Notes under the pieces: model-generated
Database searches by the model: none
Seen by the model: only the letters and a program-made list of their open reading frames with translations
What the model was told of the DNA's origin: nothing
Source: Chloroflexota bacterium
Lineage (GTDB): Bacteria; Chloroflexota; Limnocylindria; Limnocylindrales; CSP1-4
Reading direction: 5' to 3'
DNA length: 64,000 nucleotides
NCBI GenBank assembly: GCA_016191345.1
Contig: JACPOU010000037.1
Coordinates: 120,299-184,298 of the forward strand
Shown: positions 27,478 through 37,346 of the stretch, in pieces
How the letters are laid out: each line of letters opens with the position of its first letter
Numbering within the stretch: position 1 is the first letter of the stretch
Program-made: the position numbers and the translations under genes

Positions 27478-29466
27478 CTAGTGCGTCCGGGCACGCGAAC
27501 GCCGCCGCCAGCCCTGGAACAGCAGACCCACGAGGAGGGCCGCCGCCACGAACAGGAGAACGCTGCTGATGATGCGCCCGCGAGCAAGGTCCGGAGCGGC
27601 CCGCCAGGCGGCCTCCGCCTCGGCGGCCGCGGCGAGTGTCTCGTCGAGCCGGCCCGCCTCGAAGGCGCTCCGCGCCGACGCGAGGTTCGACTCCGGATCC
27701 GCGCCCAGCAGCCCGATCCGGTCGATGACCGTCGGCGACTCGATTCGCGCCGCCTCGGCGGCCTGGATCCGGCCCAGCGCCGCGAGCTCGGCGGCCGCTT
27801 CCCCGGCCGGCGTCCCGAGCCCCTGGGCGGCCTGGAACGCGACCCGCAGGGCGTCCGGGGGAGTCAGCCCGGCGGCGGACGCCACCGCCTCGATCGCCGC
27901 CCGCTGGCGGAGGACGCCCTCGGCGTCGGCGATCAGCCGATCGGCGACCTCGAATTGCCAGGCCCGCATCGCGGCCCGGATGACGGGCGGCAGCTGCCAG
28001 GTGCCAGCCGCGGCGACGAGCGCCGCGTAGCGGTCGCGCGCGGCGGCTCGCGCGTCGAGAAGGGGGGCGTCCTGGGGCCGGATGACCCAGCGCCGCCACA
28101 GGCCGTCGATCTTCGGCGCATCCGAGCGCGCGGCGCTGGCTTGCACGAGGTCGAGGAGCGCCCGCCAGTCGACGACCTCGGCGCCCGTCTCGCGACGGCC
28201 GGCGGTCGGCTGATAGGCGGGCTCCCTTGCAGCGGCCGCGACCCACACGGCCCGCAGCGCGTCCCCACCGACGACGGCGACGAGCTGGCGGGCGAAGGCG
28301 AGCGACGCCGCATAGCCGTAGGCGTCCTCGCCGGTCGTGGCGGTGCCGGACCAGGCATTCAGGGCCAGCGCGACGTCCGGCGGAACCGCGCTCAGCTCGG
28401 GCGACGTGATCGGGACCTCGAGGGCCGCGGCGGCCGTCTCCGCGTACAGGGACGCGAACGCTTCGGCGATCCACCGATCCGCGACGAGGCGGCCGTTGAA
28501 CCAGCCGTGCGCGGCCTCGTGGAGGATGACCCCCGGGGCGGCCGCGTAGCTGACCTCGGCGAGCCCGCGGAGCGGGTCGAAGACGCCGGCATAGCCGCCC
28601 GCTCCCCGCACGAGCGATTCCTGGACGGCGAGCGTCGTGTCGAATGGCCAGGGCGCGCCGATCTCATCGGCGAGGACGGGGAGGCCCCGCAGGAAGAGGT
28701 CGCCGACGCGCTCGCGCCAGCCCGGGTCGTCCGGCCACGCCCGCAGCTCGAGGACGACGGTCCGGCCCGCGACCGTCGTGGAGCGCCGTCCCGCCACGTA
28801 CGCGCCCGGCCGATCCGCGGTGATGTCGGCGACGAAGGCGAGGGGCGTGGCGAGTGTGCCGCTGGTCAGGACCTGGCCACCCGAGGCCGCGTCCGGGGTC
28901 GGGCCGTCGAGGGGTCCCCGGCCAAGCGTGATCGTGTAGCCATCGGGAATCCGGACCTCGACCGACGAGCCGGGCGTGGCATCCGTTGCATATGCCCAGG
29001 CCTGGAAGCTGACGAGCGACGGCGAGATCCGGATGGGCCGGTCGGGGGCCCCGCCGGGATCCACGAGGTCGAAGGTGAGGGTCAGGCTCATCGACTTGCC
29101 GCCGCCGAGGCGCGTCCCGAAAACCAGGCGTAGGAGCGTCCCGGAGGCCGACCTCGAGCTCACCTTGACCGAAGGCTTGCCCCCGTCCGTCGAGGCCAGG
29201 CGGAAGTTGGACGTGCCCGGCAGGACGTTGAGGAAGCCCTGGTCGAAGAAGTATCGCCGCGTCGTCGTGTCCCGGAGGCGATTGGTCGCGGTGATCCGGA
29301 CCGTGACCGCCACTCGCCCCTCGTCGGGCAGGACGTCGTACGTGGTCGACGTCACGAGGGTGAGGTCCGGTGTCGCGCCGCGGACGGGTGCCGGATCCGC
29401 GCCGAGTCCGGAGCCGATCGCGAGGGCCATGACGAGCGCCGCCGCGACGATCCTTGCCACCCTCAC
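27478..29466 (-). CDS. Membrane-anchored gluzincin metallopeptidase-like protein B
   Basis: A 662-residue paralogue of the downstream gene with the same plan: signal peptide (VARIVAAALVMALAIG), beta-rich domain, HEAAHGWF followed after 14 residues by Glu in WIAEAFAS, a helical region, and a C-terminal membrane helix (VLLFVAAALLVGLLF) ending RRRSRARTH. His, His and Glu zinc ligands and the catalytic Glu are all present, so both paralogues should be active. The GTG start overlaps the stop of the YbjN-like gene (GTGA), so the two are coupled. Substrate unknown. Confidence 0.78.
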   Translation of the reverse strand: MRVARIVAAALVMALAIGSGLGADPAPVRGATPDLTLVTSTTYDVLPDEGRVAVTVRITATNRLRDTTTRRYFFDQGFLNVLPGTSNFRLASTDGGKPSVKVSSRSASGTLLRLVFGTRLGGGKSMSLTLTFDLVDPGGAPDRPIRISPSLVSFQAWAYATDATPGSSVEVRIPDGYTITLGRGPLDGPTPDAASGGQVLTSGTLATPLAFVADITADRPGAYVAGRRSTTVAGRTVVLELRAWPDDPGWRERVGDLFLRGLPVLADEIGAPWPFDTTLAVQESLVRGAGGYAGVFDPLRGLAEVSYAAAPGVILHEAAHGWFNGRLVADRWIAEAFASLYAETAAAALEVPITSPELSAVPPDVALALNAWSGTATTGEDAYGYAASLAFARQLVAVVGGDALRAVWVAAAAREPAYQPTAGRRETGAEVVDWRALLDLVQASAARSDAPKIDGLWRRWVIRPQDAPLLDARAAARDRYAALVAAAGTWQLPPVIRAAMRAWQFEVADRLIADAEGVLRQRAAIEAVASAAGLTPPDALRVAFQAAQGLGTPAGEAAAELAALGRIQAAEAARIESPTVIDRIGLLGADPESNLASARSAFEAGRLDETLAAAAEAEAAWRAAPDLARGRIISSVLLFVAAALLVGLLFQGWRRRSRARTH

Positions 29467-30041
29467 CCGTGGCCCCCGGTCGGCCCGTCCGCGTCGAACA
29501 GCTCCGGCAGCCGCGGCGCATAGCCGTCGAGGAGGGCCGAGGTGCGGACCGGCAGGTCGGCGTAGCCGGCCGGGACGTGGCCGCCGACCCAGAGCCAGGC
29601 CCGCGTCTCGTCGAACAGGCGGTCGGCGATGCCGGCCACCCTGGCCAGCCCCAGGCCCAGTTCGTCGCGGTCCAGCCAGCGCGCCGGCAGCTCCACGGAG
29701 AGGATCGGCCGGCCGTCGTCGGCGATCGAGAACTTTGCCAGCGGGAAGTCGTCGTTCCAGCGGAGCAGGGACCGGTACGCCTTGCGGAGGCCGTCCCCGA
29801 TCGGCGGCGCGAGGTGGGCCCAGACGATCAGCCCGAGGCCGGGATCGAGGATGAGGGTGGCCCGGAGGTCGCGGCGCCGGCGGCCGTCGACGGCGACGTC
29901 CCAGCTCGCGATGCCGTCACGCTCGAGGCGCGGCCCGGGCGGCACGCCAAGCTCGACCAGCCACGCCTCGAGGCGGGCCGGATCGGCGGGAGTGTCCGGA
30001 TGTGCCGCCCCGCTGGCGGGCACGACGGGCTGCTGGGGCAC
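29463..30041 (-). CDS. YbjN-domain (type III secretion chaperone-like fold) protein
   Basis: A 192-residue protein with a YbjN-like core: LRATLILDPGLGLIVWAHLAPPIGD, then RSLLRWNDDFPLAKFSIADDGRPILSVELPARWLDRDELGLGLARVAGIADRL. Family members are small cytoplasmic proteins, some of which act as chaperones or affect motility and stress; the biochemical role is unsettled. The fixed coupling to the metallopeptidase gene suggests a link to that system. The GTG at 30041 lies six bases after a TAGACT hexamer that includes the glgC stop. Confidence 0.68.
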   Translation of the reverse strand: MPQQPVVPASGAAHPDTPADPARLEAWLVELGVPPGPRLERDGIASWDVAVDGRRRRDLRATLILDPGLGLIVWAHLAPPIGDGLRKAYRSLLRWNDDFPLAKFSIADDGRPILSVELPARWLDRDELGLGLARVAGIADRLFDETRAWLWVGGHVPAGYADLPVRTSALLDGYAPRLPELFDADGPTGGHG

Positions 30042-30047
30042 CGCGGA

Positions 30048-30053
30048 AGTCTA
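30048..30053 (-). promoter_or_regulatory. -10 element TAGACT overlapping the glgC stop codon
   Basis: On the minus strand TAGACT (its first three bases are the glgC stop) ends six bases before the GTG at 30041, giving a predicted leaderless start for the YbjN-like gene independent of glgC. Confidence 0.45.
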
Positions 30054-31367
30054 GCCCGCCGAGCGCGCAGCCTCCCTGGCGGCCGTCCGGCGCGCGCCGC
30101 TGCGGGCCCCGGTGCCGGGGTCCACGGACTCGCCGCCCTGGACCACCTTCCTGGCGAAGTCGGCCGGCCGGCACCCCTCGCCGACCCGGACGTTCCGCCC
30201 GATCCGCGCGCCCCGCGGGATCGTGGCCTGCTTCCCGACGACCGTGATGCCGGTGTTGAGCCGGCCCGGCTCCTGCCGGTTCGGCGTGTCGTCGGGACCT
30301 TCGCCGACGATTGCCCCGGCGCCGACCGTGACCTCCTTGTCCAGGATCGCCCGGTCCACGACCGCCCGCGACCCGATGACGGAATCGAACATCACGATGG
30401 AATCGCGGACGACCGCGCCGACGCCGACCCGCACGCCCGGCGACAGGACGCTGTTGACGACGGTGCCCTCGATGACGCAGCCGTGGCTGATGAGGCTCCG
30501 GTGGACCTGGGCCGTGGGCCCGAGCTTCGCGGGCGCCCGCTCCTCCGACTTCGTGTGGATGACCCAGTCCTTGTCGTACAGGTCCAGCTCCGGATGGTCC
30601 ACGAGGAGGGCCATGTTCGCCTCCCAGAACGACTGGATCGTCCCGACGTCCTGCCAGTAGCCCGCGTAGCGGTAGCCGAAGACGCGCGCGTCCGCCTCGA
30701 GCATCGCCGGGATGACGTGCCCACCGAAGTCGATGCGCTCCTCGTCCAGCCACTTCAGGAGCGCCCGCCGGGAGAAGACGTAGACGCCCATCGAGGCAAG
30801 GTCGCTCTTGGGCTGCTTCGGCTTCTCCTGCCACTCGGTGATCCGGTCGGTCTCGTCGAGGGCGAGGATCCCCATCCGGGACGCCTCGGCCAGCGGCACC
30901 CGGCGGACGGCGATCGTCACGTCGGCGCGCTTCCGCCGATGGGCCGCGATGAAGGGGCTGTAGTCCATCTTGTAGATGTGGTCGCCGGCGAGGATGAGGA
31001 TCGTGTCCGCGTCCGAGTGCTCGAGCAGGCTCCGGTTGCGGAGGACCGCGTCCGCCGTCCCGCGGTACCACTCCGCGACGCGGCCGCGGGCGATATACGG
31101 CTGGAGGAGCTTGATCCCGCCCTTTGCCCGGTCGAGGTCCCAGGGCCGCCCCAGCCCGATGTGGTCGTTCAGCGAGCGCGGGTTGTACTGGGTCAGGACG
31201 ACGACATCATGGATGTCCGAGTTCACGCAGTTCGAGAGCGTGAAGTCGATGATCCGGTACTTGCCACCGAACGGGACCGCCGGCTTGGCGCGCACCGACG
31301 ACAGGATCGACAGCCGCTCGCCTTCGCCACCGGCCAGGACCATCGCCATCGTGCGCTTCACCGGCAT
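30051..31367 (-). CDS. glgC: Glucose-1-phosphate adenylyltransferase
   Basis: ADP-glucose pyrophosphorylase, 438 residues, the committing step of glycogen synthesis from glucose-1-phosphate and ATP. The N-terminus has [33 protein letters not shown], then [29 protein letters not shown] and [16 protein letters not shown]; the C-terminal third is a left-handed beta-helix rich in hexapeptide repeats ([24 protein letters not shown]). ATG 31367 has GAGGTGG just upstream. No other glycogen genes are adjacent. The last 30 residues are an Ala/Arg-rich extension. Confidence 0.94.
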   Translation of the reverse strand: MPVKRTMAMVLAGGEGERLSILSSVRAKPAVPFGGKYRIIDFTLSNCVNSDIHDVVVLTQYNPRSLNDHIGLGRPWDLDRAKGGIKLLQPYIARGRVAEWYRGTADAVLRNRSLLEHSDADTILILAGDHIYKMDYSPFIAAHRRKRADVTIAVRRVPLAEASRMGILALDETDRITEWQEKPKQPKSDLASMGVYVFSRRALLKWLDEERIDFGGHVIPAMLEADARVFGYRYAGYWQDVGTIQSFWEANMALLVDHPELDLYDKDWVIHTKSEERAPAKLGPTAQVHRSLISHGCVIEGTVVNSVLSPGVRVGVGAVVRDSIVMFDSVIGSRAVVDRAILDKEVTVGAGAIVGEGPDDTPNRQEPGRLNTGITVVGKQATIPRGARIGRNVRVGEGCRPADFARKVVQGGESVDPGTGARSGARRTAAREAARSAG

Positions 31368-31436
31368 CCACCTCGGCTGCAACGCGGAGAGCGTTCCAGA
31401 CTCGATCCTAGCACCAGCCGGTGATCGGAGGACGGA

Positions 31437-32801
31437 CTAGAGGAACAGCCTCGGGTCCACGAAGTCGCCATTCGAGACGACCCCCCAGTGGAGGTGCGGC
31501 CCGGTCGAGCGGCCGGTCGTTCCCACGTAGGCGATGACCTGCCCGGCCTCCACCCGCTGGCCCTTGACGACTGCCGGCGGCCGGGTCACGTCGTCGATGT
31601 GGGCATACCAGGTCGAGAGATTGTTCGAGTGGGCGATGATGACGATCCAGGCCTTGGGGTAGGCGTCATACGGGTTCGGGCCGGCGAACACGACGACGCC
31701 AGCGCCTGCGGCCCGGATCGGCGTGTACATCGGGGCCGCGATGTCGATGCCGCTGTGGAAGTGGGCGCAATCGCCCTTGGGCGGCTCCCACTCAAAGCCG
31801 GTGCAACCGAACCACTGGGTCACCGTACCGCCCAGTGGCCAGGAGAGGGTGCCGCTGTACTGGGACGGGATGCCGCCCTGCCGGGACTGCTCGGCGATGA
31901 GTCGATCGATCGTCGCCTGGAGCGCCCTATCCGCCTTCTCGCTGGCGGCGATCGACGTCGCAAGGGCCGCCTTGTTGGCGGACATCCTGGCGAATGCCGC
32001 CTGCTGGGCCGCGAGCAGCCGCTTCGTCTCCGCCTCGAGCCTGGCGAGCTTGTCGCGGGTCGCGGCGAGCTCCTTGAGCTGGACGCCCAGCTCGGCGCGG
32101 CGGGCGTCCGCGGCAGCCTTCATCTCCTTCGTCTGGCTGCGCGTCGTCTCGACCGAGGCTCGGAGCACGGTGAGCACCTTCTGGTCGGCAACGATCTGCT
32201 CGGCGAGGAGCCTGTCCTGCTCAGCGAAGTCGAGCTGGTACGAGACGTCGTTCAGGACGTCGGTGAAGGTGCCGCTCGAGAGCATCGTCTCGAGCACCGT
32301 CGTGCGATCCGAGTCGTAGGCGAGGCGGATCCGCGCGGCGAGGACCGCCTTGCGTTCGTTGAGCTGGGCGAGCTTCGCCGCTTCCTGGTCCTGGAGGTCC
32401 CGGAGCTGGAGATCCAGCTGGCTCACGACGGCATCGAGCTCATCGACCTGACCCTGGGCGACGGCGACGTCGACGGTCATCTGGACGACGTTGGAACGGA
32501 CCGCCGTCAGGTCCGCGTTGATCGATGCGAGCGATCGCTTCGTGCTCGCGAGCTCGGTGCTGAGGCTTGCCTGGCTCTGCGTCAGCGCGGCGACCTGGGC
32601 CTTCTGCTTGGCGATCTGCGACGCGAGCGCCTTCTGCTTGGCGACCGCGTCGGCAAGGTCGTCCGCCCGGGTGATGGTCGGGGTCGGGGCAACGAAGAAT
32701 CCGCCGAGGACGGTGACCAGGAGGAGGAAGGAGAAAAAGCCGCGGCCCACGCGCCGGCGTGGGCGGGACCAGCCCCGCGAGTCAGCGGTTCGGGGGAGCA
32801 T
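31437..32801 (-). CDS. M23 (LytM) peptidoglycan endopeptidase with coiled coil
   Basis: A 454-residue exported wall hydrolase. One N-terminal membrane segment ([17 protein letters not shown]) is followed by a long coiled coil (about residues 50-300) and a C-terminal M23 domain. Zinc ligands are visible in HSGIDIAAP and the HxH in GPHLHWGV, so the peptidase should be active, unlike EnvC-type activators. Coiled coil plus LytM resembles EnvC/PcsB proteins controlled by FtsEX at division; a double-FtsX permease occurs in this window but 24 kb away. Confidence 0.9.
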   Translation of the reverse strand: MLPRTADSRGWSRPRRRVGRGFFSFLLLVTVLGGFFVAPTPTITRADDLADAVAKQKALASQIAKQKAQVAALTQSQASLSTELASTKRSLASINADLTAVRSNVVQMTVDVAVAQGQVDELDAVVSQLDLQLRDLQDQEAAKLAQLNERKAVLAARIRLAYDSDRTTVLETMLSSGTFTDVLNDVSYQLDFAEQDRLLAEQIVADQKVLTVLRASVETTRSQTKEMKAAADARRAELGVQLKELAATRDKLARLEAETKRLLAAQQAAFARMSANKAALATSIAASEKADRALQATIDRLIAEQSRQGGIPSQYSGTLSWPLGGTVTQWFGCTGFEWEPPKGDCAHFHSGIDIAAPMYTPIRAAGAGVVVFAGPNPYDAYPKAWIVIIAHSNNLSTWYAHIDDVTRPPAVVKGQRVEAGQVIAYVGTTGRSTGPHLHWGVVSNGDFVDPRLFL

Positions 32802-32964
32802 CGGGTGGCGTCGTCATGTGCGAGTGATCTCCGTCACGTGCTGGGGCGCGTTCGGTTCCGCTCGCCGGGTGCGACCGCCGTCCACGTTGGGCACCACGAT
32901 GGAACGACTACCGGCTGGATTGGCATGGTACCGCAATGTGTCCACTCTGCCACTCCGACGATGG

Positions 32965-33618
32965 TCACCTCGCGCTGACCAGCATTGCCCAGAGCGCACC
33001 GATGATCAGGAACGGCCCGTACGGGACGTAGCTCTTGAGCGTGATCCGGCGGAGCGCGATGAGGACGAGGATCCCCGCGGCAGCCGCGAGCGCGCCGACG
33101 ATGACGGTCGCGATCACCCGCTGCGCGCCGGCGATCAGGCCGACGCCGAAGAGGAGCTTCAGGTCCCCGATCCCGATCGCCCCGGCCCCGAAGGGGACCG
33201 AGAGCACGAAGAGGAGGACCGGGACGGCGATGCCGGCGACGGTGGCCCAGAGCAGCTCGCCGGGGGTCCTGACGAACGGCCCGATGCCGACCACGAACCC
33301 GACGAGGCCGTAGGCGGCCAACGGGTAGGTCACGACGTCGGGCAGGAGCCGCTGGTCGAGGTCCGTCGCAAACAGGAGGACCATCGCCGCCACGATGACC
33401 GCCAGGTAGGCGAACGCCGACAGGTCGTGGAGGTAGCGGATCGACAGCGCGGCCGCGGCGATGCCGCCCGCGAGCATCACCGCTGCCGTCCGCCAGTCCA
33501 CGGCCCGGACGCTGCCGTCCTCGTGGGCCGGCCAGCGGGCCGCGATGCGATCGGCGACGAAGCCCCAGGCTGCGCCGATCAGCCCCGCGGCCGCGGCGAT
33601 GACGATCGCGATGTCCAT
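32965..33618 (-). CDS. A24-type prepilin peptidase, short form
   Basis: A 217-residue polytopic membrane protease that cleaves type IV prepilin-like leaders. The two catalytic Asp motifs are present: ATDLDQRLLPDVVTYPL and GIGDLKLLFG. The N-terminal cysteine-rich methylase domain of full PilD is absent, leaving a short hydrophilic stretch. It implies a pilus or pseudopilus elsewhere in the genome. It ends 163 bases upstream of the M23 gene on the same strand. Confidence 0.86.
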   Translation of the reverse strand: MDIAIVIAAAAGLIGAAWGFVADRIAARWPAHEDGSVRAVDWRTAAVMLAGGIAAAALSIRYLHDLSAFAYLAVIVAAMVLLFATDLDQRLLPDVVTYPLAAYGLVGFVVGIGPFVRTPGELLWATVAGIAVPVLLFVLSVPFGAGAIGIGDLKLLFGVGLIAGAQRVIATVIVGALAAAAGILVLIALRRITLKSYVPYGPFLIIGALWAMLVSAR

Positions 33619-33648
33619 CGGCGCCTCCCCGCGCGCTGGGAATCGACC

Positions 33649-35160
33649 CTAGGCGGGCCTGGCCCCCGCGAGGGCGAGTTCGACGAGCGTGGCGTGGGAC
33701 ACGCCCGTGGCGCCGCGAGGTGCCCAGGGCTTCGCCCGCCGGTAGTAGGCCGTGCCGGCGATGTCGAGGTGGACCCACGGCTTCGTCGCGAACTCGCGCA
33801 GGAAGAGGCCGCTCTTCACGAGGCCACCCTCGGAACTGCCGCTGTTGACCATGTCGCCGTACCAGGACTCCATCTCGGTCCAGTACTCCTCGACGAGCGG
33901 GAGCTGCCAGTACCGCTCGCCGGCCTGCTTCCCGGCCCCGAGGACCGAATCCGTCCAGCCCTGGTCGTTCCCGAACGCGCCGGTCACGAGGTCGCCGAGC
34001 GCCCGGGACACGGCGCCGGTGAGCGTCGCGACGTCCACGAGGTGGGTCGCGCCCTGCTGCTCGGCGTAGGTCATCGCGTCGCCGAGGATGAGACGCCCCT
34101 CCGCGTCGGTGTTCGTGATGTCGACCCACTTGCCGTTGAGCGCCTTGACCAGGTCGCCGGGCCGGGCGGAGTGCGGGCCGGGCATGTTCTCGACGGCCGG
34201 AGCCACCGCGAGCAGCGGCGTGCCCGGCGCGAGGCGGGCGACGGTGGCGATGGCCGCGATCACGGTGCAGGCACCGGTCTTGTCCATCTTCATTTCTTCC
34301 ATCCGGTCCGACGGCTTGATGCTGATGCCGCCGGAATCGAAGCAGACGCCCTTGCCGATGATCGCGAGGTGTCGGCCCAGGGCGTCGGTCTCGCCCTTCT
34401 TGCCGGAGCGCATGACGATCATCCGGGGAGGGTTGTCGCTGCCCCGCCCGACGGCCATGAACATGCCCATCCCGAGCTCGGTCGCCTTCTCCGGCCCGAT
34501 GACGTCGATCCACAGCCCGTGCTGCTTCGCGAGGGTGTAGGCCTCCTCGGCAAGGACCTCGGGGCTCACGTCGTTCGCGGACCGGTTGGCGAGGCGCCGG
34601 GCGAGGTTCGCCCCGTCGCCCATGATCGCGCCGCGCTCGGCGGCCTTCGCGCAGGCGGCGGTGTCGGCGCCGGGCGCGACGAGGATGAGCTCCTCGATGA
34701 CGGGCGGGGCGGTGGGGAAGCTGTCGAGGTAGATCGTCTTCGGGTCGAACGAGCCCTCCACGATGCCGCGCGCCACGAGCTCCGCGGCCACGACCGCGCC
34801 GCCGTCCAGGGCGGCGGCGAGCGGGTCCAGCCAGACGGCAAGCGTCTTGACGTGGCGCCCGGCCAGCCGGTGCATGGTCGCCGAGGCGATCCGGGACGCC
34901 GTCTCGCGATCCAGGTCCTCGGCCGGTCCGGCGCTGATCGTCAGCACGCGGCCCGCCTTCGCGTCGCCGCTCGCCGCGATCGAGGACGTGAAGCGCTTCG
35001 AGCGCAGCTCCCCGAAGGCCTGGAGGGCGCTCAGCTCGCCGTGCGTCCGGCGATCGAGCTCGCCGAACGGGCCGCCGAAGTCTGGGTCCCCGACGATCGG
35101 GGCGACGAGGATGTCGGCGGCGACATCCCAGGGCTGGTCGGTCGTGACACGCACGCGCAC
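33649..35160 (-). CDS. pepA: Leucyl aminopeptidase (M17)
   Basis: A 503-residue cytosolic M17 aminopeptidase releasing N-terminal residues during peptide turnover. The C-terminal catalytic domain shows the full metal and catalytic set: IGKGVCFDSGGISIKPSDRMEEMKMDKTGA, then the signature NTDAEGRLILGDA. The N-terminal domain (about 1-170) is the usual macro-like domain. The GTG at 35160 is supported by GGAGGA nine bases upstream. It lies 30 bases upstream of the prepilin peptidase gene. Confidence 0.94.
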   Translation of the reverse strand: MRVRVTTDQPWDVAADILVAPIVGDPDFGGPFGELDRRTHGELSALQAFGELRSKRFTSSIAASGDAKAGRVLTISAGPAEDLDRETASRIASATMHRLAGRHVKTLAVWLDPLAAALDGGAVVAAELVARGIVEGSFDPKTIYLDSFPTAPPVIEELILVAPGADTAACAKAAERGAIMGDGANLARRLANRSANDVSPEVLAEEAYTLAKQHGLWIDVIGPEKATELGMGMFMAVGRGSDNPPRMIVMRSGKKGETDALGRHLAIIGKGVCFDSGGISIKPSDRMEEMKMDKTGACTVIAAIATVARLAPGTPLLAVAPAVENMPGPHSARPGDLVKALNGKWVDITNTDAEGRLILGDAMTYAEQQGATHLVDVATLTGAVSRALGDLVTGAFGNDQGWTDSVLGAGKQAGERYWQLPLVEEYWTEMESWYGDMVNSGSSEGGLVKSGLFLREFATKPWVHLDIAGTAYYRRAKPWAPRGATGVSHATLVELALAGARPA

Positions 35161-35270
35161 GGATTCAGGTCCTCCGGGAAGGGCTGTCCACGCGCGATCG
35201 GACGGCCCGGGGTGATAGGCGCCGAGTGTACGTCAGCGTGGCGGCGCCCCGGTGCCCGACCGGGCGAGCG

Positions 35271-36236
35271 TCAACCGGCGCCGGCCTGGTCCGCAGCCGG
35301 CGCAAGGGCCTCGAGGGCGAGGTTGAGCCGGCCACGGGCCTGCTCGATGGCGATGACGGCCTGGTTGAGTCCGCCGCGGCCGATGTCGGCGACGATGACG
35401 ACGAGGGCCCGGGTGTCCGGCGGCAGGAGGGCCCGCGCACGGCCCTCCTCGGCGTAGGCGTCGCGGACCGCCGGGGTGACCAGGCCGTTGGCGTCCCACA
35501 GGGCCCGGTAGAGGGTCGCCAGCGCCTCGTCGTAGCGCCGGTTGCGGCCGATCCAGTCGTCGAGCGTGGAGACGTCCGCGGTATTCGCGAGCTGGTCGCG
35601 GATCTCGGTGGCCCGGTCGAGCATCCCGGTCGCCTGGGCGAGGATCGCGATCGCGCCCTCGTAGTTCTGGGCCCGGCCCTCCGCCGCCGCGGCGGCCACG
35701 GTGATGTCGTGCCGCGACAGCAGGCCGATGACGTCGGACGCGGCCAGGCTCCCGGCGGTGAGGAGGGCCCACGACCGGCCGAGGCCCTCGGTCGCCTCGA
35801 GCGCCGCGAGCATCGCCGCGCGCCGGCCGATCACGTCGCCGCTGTACGCGATGCCATCGCCGGGGCTGTCGCCGGGGAGCGCGTCGAGGTCGGCCCGCAG
35901 CTCCGCGGAGGCGTCGCGGATCGCCCTGGCAACGCCGGCGCCGTCGTCGAGCGCGGCCTTGAACGGCGCCTGGTCGTCCGAGGTCACGGCGGCGAGCGCG
36001 CCTCGAGCCAGGACCGACAGGCGATCGACATCGGCGGCCACGGCGACGAGGTCGGCCTGGGCCTGCACCAGCGATGGTTCCAGCGCCTGGTCGCCGTGCC
36101 ACGTCAGCTCGGCACGGGCGGCCGTCCCGGGCGGGTGCGACCACTGAGCGACGATCCCGGCGCCACCGAAGGCGAGCACGAGGATCGCGAGCACCCAGGC
36201 GGCCGTGAGGCCGATCCGCCGGACGTTGTCGATCAC
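35271..36236 (-). CDS. Membrane-anchored helical protein, unknown function
   Basis: A 321-residue protein with one N-terminal membrane helix (GLTAAWVLAILVLAFGGAGIV) and an otherwise helical, Ala-rich extracytoplasmic part without recognisable catalytic motif. The helical pattern (for example LVQAQADLVAVAADVDRLSVL) suggests a bundle like sensor or methyl-accepting periplasmic domains. The GTG at 36236 has a TACGCT hexamer six bases upstream. Confidence 0.7.
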   Translation of the reverse strand: MIDNVRRIGLTAAWVLAILVLAFGGAGIVAQWSHPPGTAARAELTWHGDQALEPSLVQAQADLVAVAADVDRLSVLARGALAAVTSDDQAPFKAALDDGAGVARAIRDASAELRADLDALPGDSPGDGIAYSGDVIGRRAAMLAALEATEGLGRSWALLTAGSLAASDVIGLLSRHDITVAAAAAEGRAQNYEGAIAILAQATGMLDRATEIRDQLANTADVSTLDDWIGRNRRYDEALATLYRALWDANGLVTPAVRDAYAEEGRARALLPPDTRALVVIVADIGRGGLNQAVIAIEQARGRLNLALEALAPAADQAGAG

Positions 36237-36242
36237 CGGCGG

Positions 36243-36248
36243 AGCGTA
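36243..36248 (-). promoter_or_regulatory. -10 element TACGCT, leaderless start
   Basis: On the minus strand TACGCT ends six bases before the GTG at 36236. Confidence 0.45.
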
Positions 36249-36279
36249 CCGCGCCGGGCGGCTGCGGAACGCGCGGCCT

Positions 36280-37230
36280 TCAGGCCAGGTCCGGCTCCTG
36301 GGCCCGGGGCTTCCGGCGCAGGTGTCCGAGGCCGCCGGCCATGTCCCGCGGCTCGAACCCGAAGGCATCACGGACGGACGTCAGCGGCCCGACGTTGTCC
36401 AGCTTCAGCTGGCGGAGCTGGTCCGTCGCGACGGGGAACGGCAGCCGGACGCGCTCGGCGGCGCCGGCGACGAGGCGGATCAGCGGGACCGGCATCGGGA
36501 CGATGACCCGCCGGGAGCCCATGCCCCGGAGGACCTCCTCGAGGATCTCGCGATAGGTCCAGTAGCGCGGCCCGCCGAGCTGGATCGAGCGCCCCGTGGT
36601 CGAGGCCGGGTCCGCGATCGAGGCGACGACGGCCCGGGCGAGGTCCTCGATCGCGAGCGGCTGGAACCGTGCCGCGCCCGAACCGGGCATCGGCACGACG
36701 ACGGGGCTGATCCGGACGAGGCCCGCGAGGATGTTGAAGAACCCGTCGCGCGGGCCGTAGAGGAGGGACGGCTCGAGGATCGTCCACTCGAGCCCGCTGG
36801 CCGCGACGATCGCCTCCGCCCGGGCCTTGGAGGCCGCGTAGTGGAGCGAGGGGTCGTCGGCGACCCCGAGCGCGCCGAGGTGGACGAGCCGCCGGATCCC
36901 GGCCGTCGCCATCGCCGCGACGAGGTTCCGGGTCCCCTCCGTGTTCACGAGCCGCAGCGAAGCGCCGTTGTCCCAGTCGCGGGGCAGGGCGACGAGGTGG
37001 ACGACGGCGTCGACACCGGCGAGGGCCGGGACGAGCGTCGCGAGCTCGGTCACGTCGCCGGCGCGGAGCTCCACGGCCTGACGCTGGCCGGCCGGCAGCC
37101 GTGCCAGGACCCGCTCCCCCGCCGCCCGTGACCGGACGAGCGCCACGACGCGGTGGCCGGCATCGAGCAGCGCCGGGGTGACGTGACTGCCGACGAAGCC
37201 GGAAGCGCCGGTGACGAGGATGGTGGACAT
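36280..37230 (-). CDS. NAD(P)-binding epimerase-like protein (NDUFA9-like)
   Basis: A 316-residue Rossmann protein of the extended/atypical short-chain dehydrogenase group. The N-terminus MSTILVTGASGFVGSHVTPALL has the nucleotide-binding TGASGFVG, followed by VDAVVHLVALP, a YAASKARAE segment where the YxxxK pair is replaced by YAASK, and LLYGPRD. This matches proteins annotated as complex I NDUFA9-like or SDR_a5, whose substrates are unknown. The ATG at 37230 is used because upstream residues in the frame are Arg/Pro-rich and unlike the family. Confidence 0.85.
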   Translation of the reverse strand: MSTILVTGASGFVGSHVTPALLDAGHRVVALVRSRAAGERVLARLPAGQRQAVELRAGDVTELATLVPALAGVDAVVHLVALPRDWDNGASLRLVNTEGTRNLVAAMATAGIRRLVHLGALGVADDPSLHYAASKARAEAIVAASGLEWTILEPSLLYGPRDGFFNILAGLVRISPVVVPMPGSGAARFQPLAIEDLARAVVASIADPASTTGRSIQLGGPRYWTYREILEEVLRGMGSRRVIVPMPVPLIRLVAGAAERVRLPFPVATDQLRQLKLDNVGPLTSVRDAFGFEPRDMAGGLGHLRRKPRAQEPDLA

Positions 37231-37334
37231 GGCTCGAGACCTCGGAGGCCGGCGACCGGGCCGGCGGGGCGCCGCGAGATGCGCGGCTCGCCATCCCTTC
37301 GGGCGCGGACCCTCCATGGATGGCACGGGGACCG

Positions 37335-37340
37335 TAGCAT
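37335..37340 (+). promoter_or_regulatory. -10 element TAGCAT, leaderless start
   Basis: TAGCAT, six bases, ATG at 37347. Confidence 0.5.
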
Positions 37341-37346
37341 CCCACC

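Noticed and set aside
32814..32964. tRNA-like wording (GGCAGAGTGG) and a short open frame between the M23 and prepilin peptidase genes
   Set aside because: No acceptor or T arm can be formed, so not a tRNA; the frame lacks motifs. It probably holds the M23 promoter.
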